Assembly: GCA_020848545.1 (NCBI GenBank)
Contig: JADLHZ010000098.1
Location: forward strand, 33,872-97,871
Direction: 5' to 3'
Length of the DNA stretch: 64,000 bases
Source of the DNA: Deltaproteobacteria bacterium
GTDB taxonomy: Bacteria; Myxococcota; JADLHZ01
Below are positions 16,699 through 26,475 of the stretch, in pieces; positions within the stretch are counted from its first letter, which is position 1, and every line of letters starts with the position of its first letter. A program made the translations under genes and the position numbers. The notes under the pieces were generated by a model that was not told where the DNA came from, did not search any database, and saw only the letters and a list, made by a program, of their open reading frames with translations.

Positions 16699-19600
16699 AT
16701 GAGGCTCTCGGGATTCTTGAAGTCAGGCATCGGGGCCGTCATGGCTCTCGCCCTCCTCGCGGGTGGTTGCGCCCAGACGGTCGGCGACATCAACCGCGTC
16801 GTTCCGGGCTACGTCAAAAAGTCGGCGTTCTCGCCCGAGAACAAGTGGTATCTGCAAGAGACGGTCACGCGCGTTGACAACAACGTGTCGGGCTCGATCT
16901 TCGACGGCTACGTGCTCAACAACGACAAGATTCGTTGGCAGATCGACGGCAACTGGTTGAAGGCGTACCGCACCTACGAGAACATCCCGGGTGAGACCTT
17001 CGGCGGCAACAAGGACATGCAGATCGACGATCTGTATTATGGCAGCCCGATCGCCATCTACGAGATCTCGAGCCACTTCGACATCCGCCGCGAGTACAAC
17101 ACCTCGACGGGCGAGCAATCGAACGTGATCTCCGAGAACACCGATCGCCCGCCGTTCGAGCGCGAGTACATGCGCGTGAACTTCTCGGCGAACCTGGTGC
17201 CGTCGTTCTCCTCGACGGACTCGGTCATGTCGTCGGTCACCTTGACCTCGTCGGCCGTCCAGTTCTTCCCAGACACGGCCGAGCACGCCTCGGACCCGCG
17301 CCGCTTCCGCTTGACGGACGATTTGATCCAGATCCCGACGCGCTGGGTGGTCAGCCCTGACCTCTACTACTGCTACACGATCGGCTTCTTCTACGACTCC
17401 GGTAACTGCGCGCCCGGCAGCATCGACGCGATGGCGTCGTTCGTCCGTATCGATCAGGACAAAGAGTACGACTACGCGCCGGTCTACTATCCGGACACCA
17501 TCCCGGTGCGTGACAAGGACAACAACCGCGTCCTCGTCGACCAGTTCGGCAACGCCTGCGACAAGACCAGCGGTGGCGTCACCGAGTGCAAAGAGTTCCG
17601 CTTGGACCTCTTCCAGCGCTTCGGTTACTTCCGCACGCAACGCATCGCCATCGACCGTAAGGCCGACTACGTCGAGTCGGGCCGCATCCCGCTCGCGAAC
17701 ACGTGGCCCATCTGGCAGCAGTACTACCAGCGCAAAGACTACGATGAGTCGACCGGTCTCTACTCCGGCGAGTTCATCGTCGACAGCAAGGGCAACCGCG
17801 TCGAGATCCCGCTCGAGAAGCGCAAGGTTCGCACCCACACGTTCTGGACGAACACCGAGTGGCCGGACTACCAGATGGAGATCGCCAAGCGCCTGATGGA
17901 CGACTGGAACAAGCTGTTCCAAGACTCGATCAAGGCGGCGTACGCCGTCGAAGCAGAGCGCTCGGACGGCGACCGCAAAGCGAAGCTCCTGGCCCTGTCG
18001 AAGCTGCAAGGCTGCAAGGGCGACGAGACGAGCTGCCTCCCGGCCGTGTTCCAATGGCAACGCAACAGCTGTAACTTCGAGAACGTTCCGAAGCTGCTCG
18101 AAGGCAAGACCGGCGATCTGCAGGTCGCGATCAGCAGCGACAAGGCGATGAAGCTCCGCGACGTCGTCAACGAGTACGTCGGCGCCCAAGGCATCGTCGC
18201 CGGCAACCTCGAGAACGTGTGCTCGCTCATGGAGTTCTACACGGACAAGAGCCATCCGGAGCGCCTCGCGCAGAAGAACGGCAAGCCCGTCACCGAGCTC
18301 TCGGACGACATGGTGTTCACGTGGCAAATGGTCGGCGACATGCGCTTCCCGATCATGAACTGGGTCTCGCGCGATCAGCTCTCGGGCCCGCTCGGCTACG
18401 GCCCGTCGTTCGCCGATCCCGAGACCGGCCGCATCGTTCACGCTGGCGCCAACGTCTACGGCCACAGCCTCGAGACCTACGCCTTCACGGCGCAGCAATG
18501 GCTCGACGTTTACAACGACCCGAACGCCGCTGCGAACACCGTCCTCGGCCAAGACATGGCGAAGTACTTCGACGCCATCACCAAGCAATCGAAGGCCCGC
18601 CGCGCCGAAGTCGGCCTGCGTCCGGATCAACGGGCAGCGCTCAACCAGCGCTTCCAGAAGGTCGCCGTCGGCGATAACCGCCAAGCGATCTTGAAGGATC
18701 AAGGCTTCAACAGCGGCGGCGACGCCAAGCTCGAGGCGATCAAAGGCACGCCGTTCGAGAAGCAATTCCTGATCAACGACGACCTCCTCGACTTCTGGAG
18801 CAACGGCCGATACAGCCGTGAAAAGACCCAGATGTCGACCGAAGAGATCGATCGGCTCTACGCGCAAGCGTCGCCGTCGAACTGGGCGACCAGTAAGTCG
18901 CGCAACGGCTTCCTGCAAGCGTTCCGCACGTTGGGCACGTCCAAGCACCCGATCACCCACTCGGACAAGGCGCACTGTATCTATCCATCGATCGCGCTCG
19001 ACGACGTGCTCGTGCCGCAGGCGTTGAAGTACAAGAACGTCAAGGACCGCGAGAAGGTCTGGCAGAGCATCTCGAAGGACATCAACTGGGCCGTCATGCT
19101 CCACGAAGTCGGCCACAACATGGGTCTGCGCCACAACTACCGTGGCTCGTCAGACGCGCTCAACTACTTCGACGAGTTCTGGAAGCTCAACGAAGAGAAC
19201 GCCGACAACCCGAAGAAGCTCGAGTACGAGTACACCTCGATCATGGATTACGGCGCCAACTTCAACACGGACTTCGCCGGCCTCGGCAAGTACGACCGCG
19301 CCGCGATCCAGTTCGCGTACACCGGCCTCATCCAAGTCTTCGACTTGCCGCAACGCTCGGCCGTGGCCTACCCGCCGCTGCCGGAAGAAGTGGCCTCGCA
19401 GAACTGCGAGCCGACCGACCCGGCCAAGTTCCTCTCGATCGGCCAATGGTGCGGTGAAGCCGCGACCAGCGACACCTTCCCGAGCAAGGACAACGAGGGT
19501 GACGGCTGGCTCATGGACTACAAGAAGCTGCCGACCCTGCTCGGTGGCGTGAAGGCCATCAAGGACGGCCGCAAGTGGATCAAGTTCTCGGACTATGTCG

Positions 19601-21405
19601 AGAACTGGCGCGCCAAGCTCACCAACGGCAACTTGCCGAAGACCCTGCCGGACGTCGATGGCCTCTCGAAGAAGCCGTTCGACATCAAGCTCGGCGGCGA
19701 CGCCCCGATGTATTCGGTGCCCTACGGCTTCTGTTCGGACGAGTTCGTCGGCAACGTCTTCGGCGGTGCCTGCAACGTGTTCGACATCGGCGCCAGCGTC
19801 GAGGAGCAGATCCAAAACACCGTCGACATGTACGAGTTCCGGTACATCTTCGGCGCCTTCAAGCGCGATCGCTTCGGCTGGGATCCGTCGGGCTGGCTCC
19901 GCAACCTGCAGGGCCGCTACTTCGCGAACTACACGACCGCGTTCCGCTACTTCTACTTCGCGGACCGCTTCTATCCGGACTTCTACAAGTCGATGGACTT
20001 CTACAGCGACTTCGCGAAGGCGTCGCTCGTCGGTCTGAACAGCTTGTCGCAAACGATGACGCGTCCGGAGACCGGCCTCCACTGCTTGTTCCCGTGGGGC
20101 CCGAAGGTCGGCAACATGTACGTCCACGCGTCTGACTACGGCATCACGGACTGCGCGCAGTACCGGGTGCAATCGGTCAACGTTCCCGTCGGCGTCGGAC
20201 GCCCGGCGTTCCTGAACTACACGCAGGACTACTACTACGAGATCTCGTCGATCGGCTCGGTCTACGAGAAGCTCGTCGCCCTGCAAGCGCTCGCCGATAC
20301 GGAAGGCTCGTTCATCCGCTTCGACAACGGCGCCAACTATCGCTTCTCGAACATCGGCTACTACCGCTTGTTCCAAGACGACATGCTCAAGTTCATCACC
20401 GGCATGCTGTCGAAGGAATACCGGACCACGGCCGGCGTCGTCGACAAGAACGGCGAGTACGTGGGCCGTCCGATCGCGATGGAAGGCGCCTCGGTGCAGA
20501 ACCAAGCGCTGCTCAACGACGCGACGCTCGATCCGGTCGATCCGCAGCTCTTCGACTTGCACAAGCAGTACGCGTTGCTCTTCGGCATGGCGCTGATGAG
20601 CACCACGTCTGACTGGAAGATGGACTTCGCCAAGTACGCCCGCGTGTCTGTCAAGGGTTCGTCGGACGACTTCCAGTGGGGCAACGTGCCGGATCTCGTC
20701 CCGGCGGAAGCTCCGCGCAAGACGACCTGCGATCCGAACCAACAGTTCCAATGCACGTACCCGGACGTTTGCGCCGAGACGGCGGACGCGGCCGGCAATC
20801 CGAGCGGCCAGTTCATCTGCGCCGTGCGGACGAAGATCGAGATCCAGAACCCGGTCAGCGGTCAGATCTACCGCGCCGTTGCCAACGCGGACATGGGCGG
20901 CACGACCCGGCCGGCGATCTCGCTCGGCTGGCGCTTGCTCGCCGACGTCGAGGAGTTCCAAGGTCAAGTCGGCTCGCTCACCCGTTACGCGACGGGCGCG
21001 GCGCTGCAGATGCCGGACGACTACTACGTCGCGATCGGCGAGCTCGACAACATCATCCAATCGATGGGCGGCTCGGGCATCCCGCCCGAGTACTTCGAAG
21101 AGGACAACATCCCGGCCTTGATCGCGGCGCTCGATGCCTTGAGCCAAGCGATGAAGGTGCTGCGTGAGGGTGGCGATGTTTCGACGGCGCCGGGCGCGAA
21201 CGACCTCGCGGCCATGCTGTCGAACCTCACCGGTTCGACCATCACGCCCGCGGATCCTGACTACGCATCGTTCGTCGCTTTCTTGGCGCAGCAGATCGAA
21301 AGCGATCTGACGCGCATCAACTACGACTACGTCGAGTCGCTCGAGTGGGTGGACACCCTCCGCGCGTACTACAACGAGTTCCACTACCAATACGGCTTGC
21401 CGTAA
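16699..21405 (+). CDS. Giant metzincin zinc-metalloprotease lipoprotein (paralog 1)
   Basis: A 1,568-residue lipoprotein with lipobox LAGGC (Cys24). The zinc site HEVGHNMGLRH is at residues 802-812 and the Met-turn SIMDY at 847-851, which together define a metzincin protease; the surroundings (LRHNYRGSSDALNYF, GLGKYDRAAIQFAY) resemble the bacterial Met-zincin (DUF4953/DUF5117-like) family. Long N- and C-terminal extensions of unknown fold surround the catalytic core and carry Cys pairs (DLYYCYTIGFFYDSGNCAPG). An AAGGAG at 16683 precedes the ATG. The gene follows the barrel gene closely. It should be active outside the cytoplasm and tethered by lipid. The glutamate and three histidines are intact, so activity is plausible; substrates are unknown. 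Confidence 0.88.
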   Translation: MRLSGFLKSGIGAVMALALLAGGCAQTVGDINRVVPGYVKKSAFSPENKWYLQETVTRVDNNVSGSIFDGYVLNNDKIRWQIDGNWLKAYRTYENIPGETFGGNKDMQIDDLYYGSPIAIYEISSHFDIRREYNTSTGEQSNVISENTDRPPFEREYMRVNFSANLVPSFSSTDSVMSSVTLTSSAVQFFPDTAEHASDPRRFRLTDDLIQIPTRWVVSPDLYYCYTIGFFYDSGNCAPGSIDAMASFVRIDQDKEYDYAPVYYPDTIPVRDKDNNRVLVDQFGNACDKTSGGVTECKEFRLDLFQRFGYFRTQRIAIDRKADYVESGRIPLANTWPIWQQYYQRKDYDESTGLYSGEFIVDSKGNRVEIPLEKRKVRTHTFWTNTEWPDYQMEIAKRLMDDWNKLFQDSIKAAYAVEAERSDGDRKAKLLALSKLQGCKGDETSCLPAVFQWQRNSCNFENVPKLLEGKTGDLQVAISSDKAMKLRDVVNEYVGAQGIVAGNLENVCSLMEFYTDKSHPERLAQKNGKPVTELSDDMVFTWQMVGDMRFPIMNWVSRDQLSGPLGYGPSFADPETGRIVHAGANVYGHSLETYAFTAQQWLDVYNDPNAAANTVLGQDMAKYFDAITKQSKARRAEVGLRPDQRAALNQRFQKVAVGDNRQAILKDQGFNSGGDAKLEAIKGTPFEKQFLINDDLLDFWSNGRYSREKTQMSTEEIDRLYAQASPSNWATSKSRNGFLQAFRTLGTSKHPITHSDKAHCIYPSIALDDVLVPQALKYKNVKDREKVWQSISKDINWAVMLHEVGHNMGLRHNYRGSSDALNYFDEFWKLNEENADNPKKLEYEYTSIMDYGANFNTDFAGLGKYDRAAIQFAYTGLIQVFDLPQRSAVAYPPLPEEVASQNCEPTDPAKFLSIGQWCGEAATSDTFPSKDNEGDGWLMDYKKLPTLLGGVKAIKDGRKWIKFSDYVENWRAKLTNGNLPKTLPDVDGLSKKPFDIKLGGDAPMYSVPYGFCSDEFVGNVFGGACNVFDIGASVEEQIQNTVDMYEFRYIFGAFKRDRFGWDPSGWLRNLQGRYFANYTTAFRYFYFADRFYPDFYKSMDFYSDFAKASLVGLNSLSQTMTRPETGLHCLFPWGPKVGNMYVHASDYGITDCAQYRVQSVNVPVGVGRPAFLNYTQDYYYEISSIGSVYEKLVALQALADTEGSFIRFDNGANYRFSNIGYYRLFQDDMLKFITGMLSKEYRTTAGVVDKNGEYVGRPIAMEGASVQNQALLNDATLDPVDPQLFDLHKQYALLFGMALMSTTSDWKMDFAKYARVSVKGSSDDFQWGNVPDLVPAEAPRKTTCDPNQQFQCTYPDVCAETADAAGNPSGQFICAVRTKIEIQNPVSGQIYRAVANADMGGTTRPAISLGWRLLADVEEFQGQVGSLTRYATGAALQMPDDYYVAIGELDNIIQSMGGSGIPPEYFEEDNIPALIAALDALSQAMKVLREGGDVSTAPGANDLAAMLSNLTGSTITPADPDYASFVAFLAQQIESDLTRINYDYVESLEWVDTLRAYYNEFHYQYGLP

Positions 21406-21420
21406 GCGTAGCGGGCCTCA

Positions 21421-21548
21421 GCGAGAAATCGCGATACGGGCCCGTCTGCTTCGTTGCTTCAGTCCTTGCGGTGCTCGACGTAGCTCCGCTACGCCTCCGC
21501 TCCTCAGTCCTTCACGCCTCGCATACGAACCCGTCTCGCGATTCTCGC
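21421..21548. repeat. Structured intergenic repeat, copy 1
   Basis: Outer arms 21421-21440 (GCGAGAAATCGCGATACGGG) and 21530-21548 are reverse complements with one mismatch and a base gap. In the centre is a 6-bp stem, 3-nt loop hairpin, CGTAGC-TCC-GCTACG (21479-21493), placed symmetrically 38 and 36 nt from the arms. A second copy is at 53177-53292 with compensatory stem changes. It follows the metzincin gene and may serve as its terminator. Confidence 0.75.
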
Positions 21549-21582
21549 GAGGCGGTGTTCGTGGGCGATGGAACCCGAAAAA

Positions 21583-22146
21583 CTACCGGAACGACTTCGC
21601 AGTCACCGGAACGGCGCGTTCCGGATTCGTCGGCATGTCGGTGAGCACACTGATCGTGCCTGAGACGGTGCTCGTCGTGGCCGGGTAGAACGTGATCTCG
21701 ATCTCGGTCGACTCACCGGGCCCGAGTGAATCCTTCGCGGGCAGCTTGGTGATGTCGAAGAGCGCGGTGCCGGACTCGCTGAGCACGCTGGCGACGCCGT
21801 CCTTGATGCTGATGCTGCGCAGGCGCACCCGCTCGGTGCCTCGGTTGTGGATGATGAGCGTCTCTTTCTTCGGCCCGACCGTGCCCGGCATGGCGAGGAT
21901 GAACAAGCGCGACGGCTCGAAGGTCATCCAATATGGCGGGATGAAATGCGGGCTGGTGTCCGGCGCTTCGGTGAGCTCGAGGCCGTCGAGATCGCGAAAG
22001 TCCGTGCGCGGCGCGCTCTCGTCGGCGATGACGTCGGGTTGGCTCGGCTGCGGGTTCGTCGGTGTGCTGACGACGACGTGGCCATCATCGCCACAGGCAA
22101 CGAGCAACGACAGGCAAAAACTCGAGACTGCAAAACACCTGACCAT
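21583..22146 (-). CDS. Lipoprotein with ASH/choice-of-anchor-type beta domain
   Basis: A 187-residue lipoprotein (lipobox LVAC, Cys18). After a Pro/Thr-rich linker, residues about 90-187 form an immunoglobulin-like fold of the ASPM/SPD-2/Hydin or choice-of-anchor type: ETLIIHNRGTERVRLRSISI, then GPGESTEIEITFYPATTST and a final strand VPVTAKSF. GAGG upstream supports ATG 22146, not upstream codons. It is transcribed against the two flanking metzincin genes, which it separates. A binding or assembly role at the outer membrane, perhaps with the metzincins, is inferred only from position. Confidence 0.78.
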   Translation of the reverse strand: MVRCFAVSSFCLSLLVACGDDGHVVVSTPTNPQPSQPDVIADESAPRTDFRDLDGLELTEAPDTSPHFIPPYWMTFEPSRLFILAMPGTVGPKKETLIIHNRGTERVRLRSISIKDGVASVLSESGTALFDITKLPAKDSLGPGESTEIEITFYPATTSTVSGTISVLTDMPTNPERAVPVTAKSFR

Positions 22147-22366
22147 AGGCAACCTCGTGTCCGTGCATCGGGCTTTACCGACGATTAGGACCTTGGCTTT
22201 CCACCCCATCACTTTCGTCGATGGGTCGGCAATTTTACTGCTGGTCAAAACACATTCTCACTTTAGCGAGGCTACGCTCGCTCGCAACAAAATTGCTGGT
22301 GCGAATGCGCCAGAGATCGCTTCCTAGATCGAAGGTAGGTCGCTGTACGCGCTGCGGCAATCGTCT

Positions 22367-22395
22367 TTGAGACAGCTCCGCTTTGCTGCTAAATT
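22367..22395 (+). promoter_or_regulatory. Sigma-70 promoter, TTGAGA-N17-TAAATT
   Basis: -35 TTGAGA at 22367-22372, -10 TAAATT at 22390-22395, 17-bp spacing. The ATG of the second metzincin gene at 22402 is six bases after the -10, so the RNA should begin at the start codon. No Shine-Dalgarno sequence is present. Confidence 0.75.
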
Positions 22396-22401
22396 GCGCG
22401 G

Positions 22402-25400
22402 ATGGTGAGGCGTCCCCGCTTAGGCGTGCCGTTGTTGTTCTGCTCGTTGGTGATTGCGGCCGCGGGCTGCGCGCAGCGTGTTCCCGATCTCGATCGCACG
22501 CAACCGAACAAGATCCAGAAGACCGTCTTCGACGGCGAGTGGTACTACCGCCAGACCATCGTCGACGTTCCCTACGACGCTGGCTTCACCTTCGTCGGCG
22601 AAACGAGCCGCATGGAGCGCATTCGCTTCGAAGTGTCGGAGAAGTTCCTCACCGCGTACCGCACCTACGAATACGTGCGCGACGCCGAGCGGCCGTACAT
22701 GCTGCCGGGGACGAAGTATCAGGGTGCGCCGATCGCGCAGTTTCGCATTCAAGCGCACTTCGACGTGCAGCGTGGCTACAACGCGGCGACCGGCGAGCAG
22801 ACGAACGTGCTCGAAGAAAACTCGAGCGACCGGCCGTGGAACGAGCGCAAGTTCATGCGCGTCGATTGGTCTGAGAACCTGCTGACCAACTTCGACTTCA
22901 TGGCCGATGGCATTCGCCAGTCGTCCTCACCTTATTATGTGAACGATCCGGTCGACCCTGATCGCTGGTTCCTCGGCACGCGCGATCCGGCGACTGGCGG
23001 CTGGAAGGAGGTGCGCGACGAGCGCACGCTGGCGACCATGACGAGCGCCGATTACTTCGACGTCGTCACGAAGATCTTCGCCACGCCGTCGCTCGTCGAC
23101 TACTACGGCGACGGCACCTACATGCTGCCGGCCTGCTGGTTCTTCTCCGCCAGGGACTGCGCGCCGGGCGACGTGAAGGTGCGCCACTCGTTCATGCGCG
23201 TGCCGGCGGAGCAGGGCTACGAGCCGCTCGAGTACCCGGACAACTATCCGAAGCGCGATTCCACGGGCGCGCTCCAAGGCAACACGCAGGGCGAGGTCGT
23301 GCGCGTACCAATGTTCGACAAGTTCGGCTTCTTCCGGGTCGAGCGCGACGCCTACGATCGCGATCGCGGCGTCACCGAGTCCGGGCGCATCTATTTGATC
23401 AACCGCTGGAACATCTGGGATCGCACGACCTTCAAGGACGGGACGACTGTGCCGTTCAACCAGCGTACGGTGCGGCCGATCGTCTACCACTTGTCGCCGA
23501 ACTTTCCGGAGACGCTGAAGCCGGCGGCGCAGGCGCTGGTCGCCGACTGGAACGGGCCGTTGCAAGAGACCGTGGCAAAGCTGCGCGCGCAGCCGTCGAC
23601 GAGCGACACGGTGTTCGAGCTGCGCGACAACACTTACACGGTGGGCGACGACGGCCGCGTCGCCAACTACGGCGAGCGCGTGGGCGACTTGCGCTACTCG
23701 ATGATCTACTGGGTCGACCAGGCGTCGTCCGCCACGCCGCTCGGGTACGGTCCGAGCTCGAGCGATCCGCTGACCGGTGAGATCATCTCTGCAAACGCGT
23801 ACATCTACGGCGGCGCCATCGACGCCTACGCGCAGCACGGCAAGGACGTGATCGACTTGCTCAACGGCGCCGTCTCGGAGGCGCGCTTGTACTCCGGCGA
23901 GCTGTCGGCGGCGGAGATCGCAGCGCGCGTGCAGAACCGCGGCTACGACGCCCGCATCAGCTCGCCCGAGGGCCTGCACGACAAGCTGTCGCGCAGCGGC
24001 CTGCACGCGCGCATCCAAGCGCTGCACACGAAGGGCAAGGACGCGATCTTGAAGGACCCGGCGCAGATCCTGGGCCGCGCGCGCGCGATCGACACGCGGC
24101 CGGATCTGCTCGCGAAGATGCTCGACAGCGAGATCCTGTTCGCGTTGCGCGAGGACAACAAGAACACCTCGCCGCCGACGGCCGAGGAGCTGAAGAAGCT
24201 CTCGCCGGCCTCGTGGTTGAGCCGCGCCGCGCTCGACAGGGAGCAAAAGCGCCTCGACAGGTTGAGCCGCAACTGCGTCTATCTCGCCGAGTTCGCCGAC
24301 GACGCGGTGCTCGGTCTCGCGCGCGAGCTGAAGGCGAAGAAACAGGCGGATCCCAGCTTCGACGTCAAAGGCTGGATCCGCGCGGCGATCTTCCAGTCGG
24401 TGACGGCGCACGAGGTCGGCCACACGCTCGGCCTGCGCCACAACTTCGAGGGCTCGTACGACGCGCTGAACTTTCCGCGGCGCTACTGGGAGCTGAAGGG
24501 CGACAACGCGACGCCGCTCTCCACCGCGCAGACGCAGGCGCAGATCGACGGCAAGATGCGCGAGTTTCAGACCTCGTCGATCATGGACTACGGTGCGCGC
24601 GCCAACAGCGACATCCACGGCATCGGCCGCTACGACAAGGCGGCGATCCGCTTCGGCTATGGCCAGCTCGTCGAGGTGCTGAAGCAGCCGATCTTCATCA
24701 ACGACTACAACCAGCGGTTGCCGCTGATGCCGGGCGGCCTCGACGCGAACTTCATGCGCCGCTACATCAACCACACCGAGATCCCCAAATTCTTCGGCGG
24801 GATCGACAAGATCGATCAGCGCGCGATCGTGCCCTACGACAAGATCATCCAGCAGCAGCTCGAAGGCGGCGATCTCGTCGAGGTGCCCTACATGTTCTGC
24901 TCGGACGAGTACGCGGGCGGCACCCCGACTTGCGATCGCTGGGACCAGGGCGCCGATCCGCATGAAATCGCCGTCAACGCGGCCGACTCGTACGAGCGCT
25001 ACTACTTCTTCAACAGCTTCAAGCGCGATCGCCGCTACTTCTCGCCGCGCACGTACATGGGCCGCATCTACTCGCGCTACTTGCGGCCGATGCAGTCGAT
25101 GTACCAGCACTGGGTCTTCCGCCAGTTCAACGACAGCGATCTGTGGGAAGATCTCGGCCAGATTCAGCAGTGCTACAACGCGAACCCGACGAACCCCGAG
25201 GTGGCGTGCTCGGACGTGCGCTCGCCGAACTTCTGGTCAGGGTTGAAGCAGGTGCTCGGGTTGACGCCGGCAAAGCAGCTGAAGCTCGTGCACAACGGCG
25301 ATTGGAACTTGGATCCGAACGGCGGCGGGGCGTTTGCGGCGGCGACGCTCGAGGGCATGAACGCGATGTTCCGGATCCTGCAGACGCCCGAGCCCGGCAG

Positions 25401-26475
25401 CTTCGTCGATCTCAACGACTTCAAGGCGAACCCGCCGCCGCCGTCGCCGGATCCGTTCTCGAACGACTATCGCGCCGAGAATAAGGTGACGATCGCCTCG
25501 AGTGATCCGAAGGCGTTCAAGGCCTGCACGACGAACCCGAGCATTCGCGCGACCGACGGGCGCCTCATGTGCAGCAAGCTCAGCCTCGATCTCGGCACTG
25601 CGCGTTTTCCGTATACGAACTATCAGACCGAGACCGGCTACTACTACTTCGACCGCATTGCGTGGATCGGCAGCTTCTACGACAAGATCGTCGCCATTTT
25701 GGCGCTGACCGATCCGTCGACGAGCTTCATCGGCGTCGACACGGCGAGCGACATTCGCCGCTTCGCGATCGGCTACAACCTGTTGTTCCCCGATCTCATG
25801 CACCACTTCTTCTCGTCGCTCTTCGCGGAGCAGCTCGGCGAGTACGCGCCGCGGGTGAAGGACGGACAGCTCTTTGAACGGCCGCCGTTCGCGTCGGCGA
25901 TCGGCACGTCGCCGGAGGACTTCATCACGCTGCCGCCCGCGTGCGAGAACAGCATGAGCTGCGGGACGCCGCTCGACGTATCGAACAACTTCACCGTGCG
26001 CATCTACGCGCTCTTCTACGGCATGGCGTACTTCACCTCGGTGTTCAGCCCGGCGTTCACCGACGCGGCGCAAATCTGCGTGCGCGGCAACGGCGAGTGC
26101 TCGATCCCGCAGGGGCAAGCGTGCGACGACGCCAACACCCCGAGCGCCACCGCGAACCCGTGCTGGGAGTTCCAGAGCCCGACGAACAACAAAACCTACG
26201 TCGCGTGGAAGAACGACACGAGCTCGGGGCCGGCGCCCGCGCTCGGCTTCGAAGGGGTAGCGCCGCAGCTCCTCAAGCGGACCGCCGCGCTGAAGGAGGC
26301 GTACGTCAACGCGAAGGCCGACTACAACGCGCTCTACAACATGCCGAGCACGACCGCGGATCAGAAGCAAAAGCTCGAGGATCGCCTGCGGTATACGACA
26401 AGCTCGCTCACCAACGCGGTCGAGGACGTCGAGCTCGTGCGCGGCTTCTACGCGCTCTTCGGCTACATCCGCTGA
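22402..26475 (+). CDS. Giant metzincin zinc-metalloprotease lipoprotein (paralog 2)
   Basis: A 1,357-residue paralog of the 16699-21405 product. Lipobox Cys23 is followed, as in the paralog, by AQ. The zinc site HEVGHTLGLRH is at residues 670-680 and Met-turn SIMDY at 726-730; shared blocks include FLTAYRTYEYV, AHFDVQRGYNAATGEQ, IGRYDKAAIRFGYG and SFKRDRRYF. It lacks about 210 residues relative to paralog 1, mainly around the N-terminal and mid regions. The gene has its own leaderless-type promoter and is translationally coupled to plsB (TGATG at 26473-26477). It is predicted to be an outer-surface or periplasmic protease; natural substrates are unknown. Confidence 0.88.
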   Translation: MVRRPRLGVPLLFCSLVIAAAGCAQRVPDLDRTQPNKIQKTVFDGEWYYRQTIVDVPYDAGFTFVGETSRMERIRFEVSEKFLTAYRTYEYVRDAERPYMLPGTKYQGAPIAQFRIQAHFDVQRGYNAATGEQTNVLEENSSDRPWNERKFMRVDWSENLLTNFDFMADGIRQSSSPYYVNDPVDPDRWFLGTRDPATGGWKEVRDERTLATMTSADYFDVVTKIFATPSLVDYYGDGTYMLPACWFFSARDCAPGDVKVRHSFMRVPAEQGYEPLEYPDNYPKRDSTGALQGNTQGEVVRVPMFDKFGFFRVERDAYDRDRGVTESGRIYLINRWNIWDRTTFKDGTTVPFNQRTVRPIVYHLSPNFPETLKPAAQALVADWNGPLQETVAKLRAQPSTSDTVFELRDNTYTVGDDGRVANYGERVGDLRYSMIYWVDQASSATPLGYGPSSSDPLTGEIISANAYIYGGAIDAYAQHGKDVIDLLNGAVSEARLYSGELSAAEIAARVQNRGYDARISSPEGLHDKLSRSGLHARIQALHTKGKDAILKDPAQILGRARAIDTRPDLLAKMLDSEILFALREDNKNTSPPTAEELKKLSPASWLSRAALDREQKRLDRLSRNCVYLAEFADDAVLGLARELKAKKQADPSFDVKGWIRAAIFQSVTAHEVGHTLGLRHNFEGSYDALNFPRRYWELKGDNATPLSTAQTQAQIDGKMREFQTSSIMDYGARANSDIHGIGRYDKAAIRFGYGQLVEVLKQPIFINDYNQRLPLMPGGLDANFMRRYINHTEIPKFFGGIDKIDQRAIVPYDKIIQQQLEGGDLVEVPYMFCSDEYAGGTPTCDRWDQGADPHEIAVNAADSYERYYFFNSFKRDRRYFSPRTYMGRIYSRYLRPMQSMYQHWVFRQFNDSDLWEDLGQIQQCYNANPTNPEVACSDVRSPNFWSGLKQVLGLTPAKQLKLVHNGDWNLDPNGGGAFAAATLEGMNAMFRILQTPEPGSFVDLNDFKANPPPPSPDPFSNDYRAENKVTIASSDPKAFKACTTNPSIRATDGRLMCSKLSLDLGTARFPYTNYQTETGYYYFDRIAWIGSFYDKIVAILALTDPSTSFIGVDTASDIRRFAIGYNLLFPDLMHHFFSSLFAEQLGEYAPRVKDGQLFERPPFASAIGTSPEDFITLPPACENSMSCGTPLDVSNNFTVRIYALFYGMAYFTSVFSPAFTDAAQICVRGNGECSIPQGQACDDANTPSATANPCWEFQSPTNNKTYVAWKNDTSSGPAPALGFEGVAPQLLKRTAALKEAYVNAKADYNALYNMPSTTADQKQKLEDRLRYTTSSLTNAVEDVELVRGFYALFGYIR

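Noticed and set aside
16723..19134. Minus-strand frame of about 800 codons opposite metzincin paralog 1
   Set aside because: Antisense shadow with biased composition; the plus-strand gene has the lipobox, the zinc site and the Shine-Dalgarno sequence.
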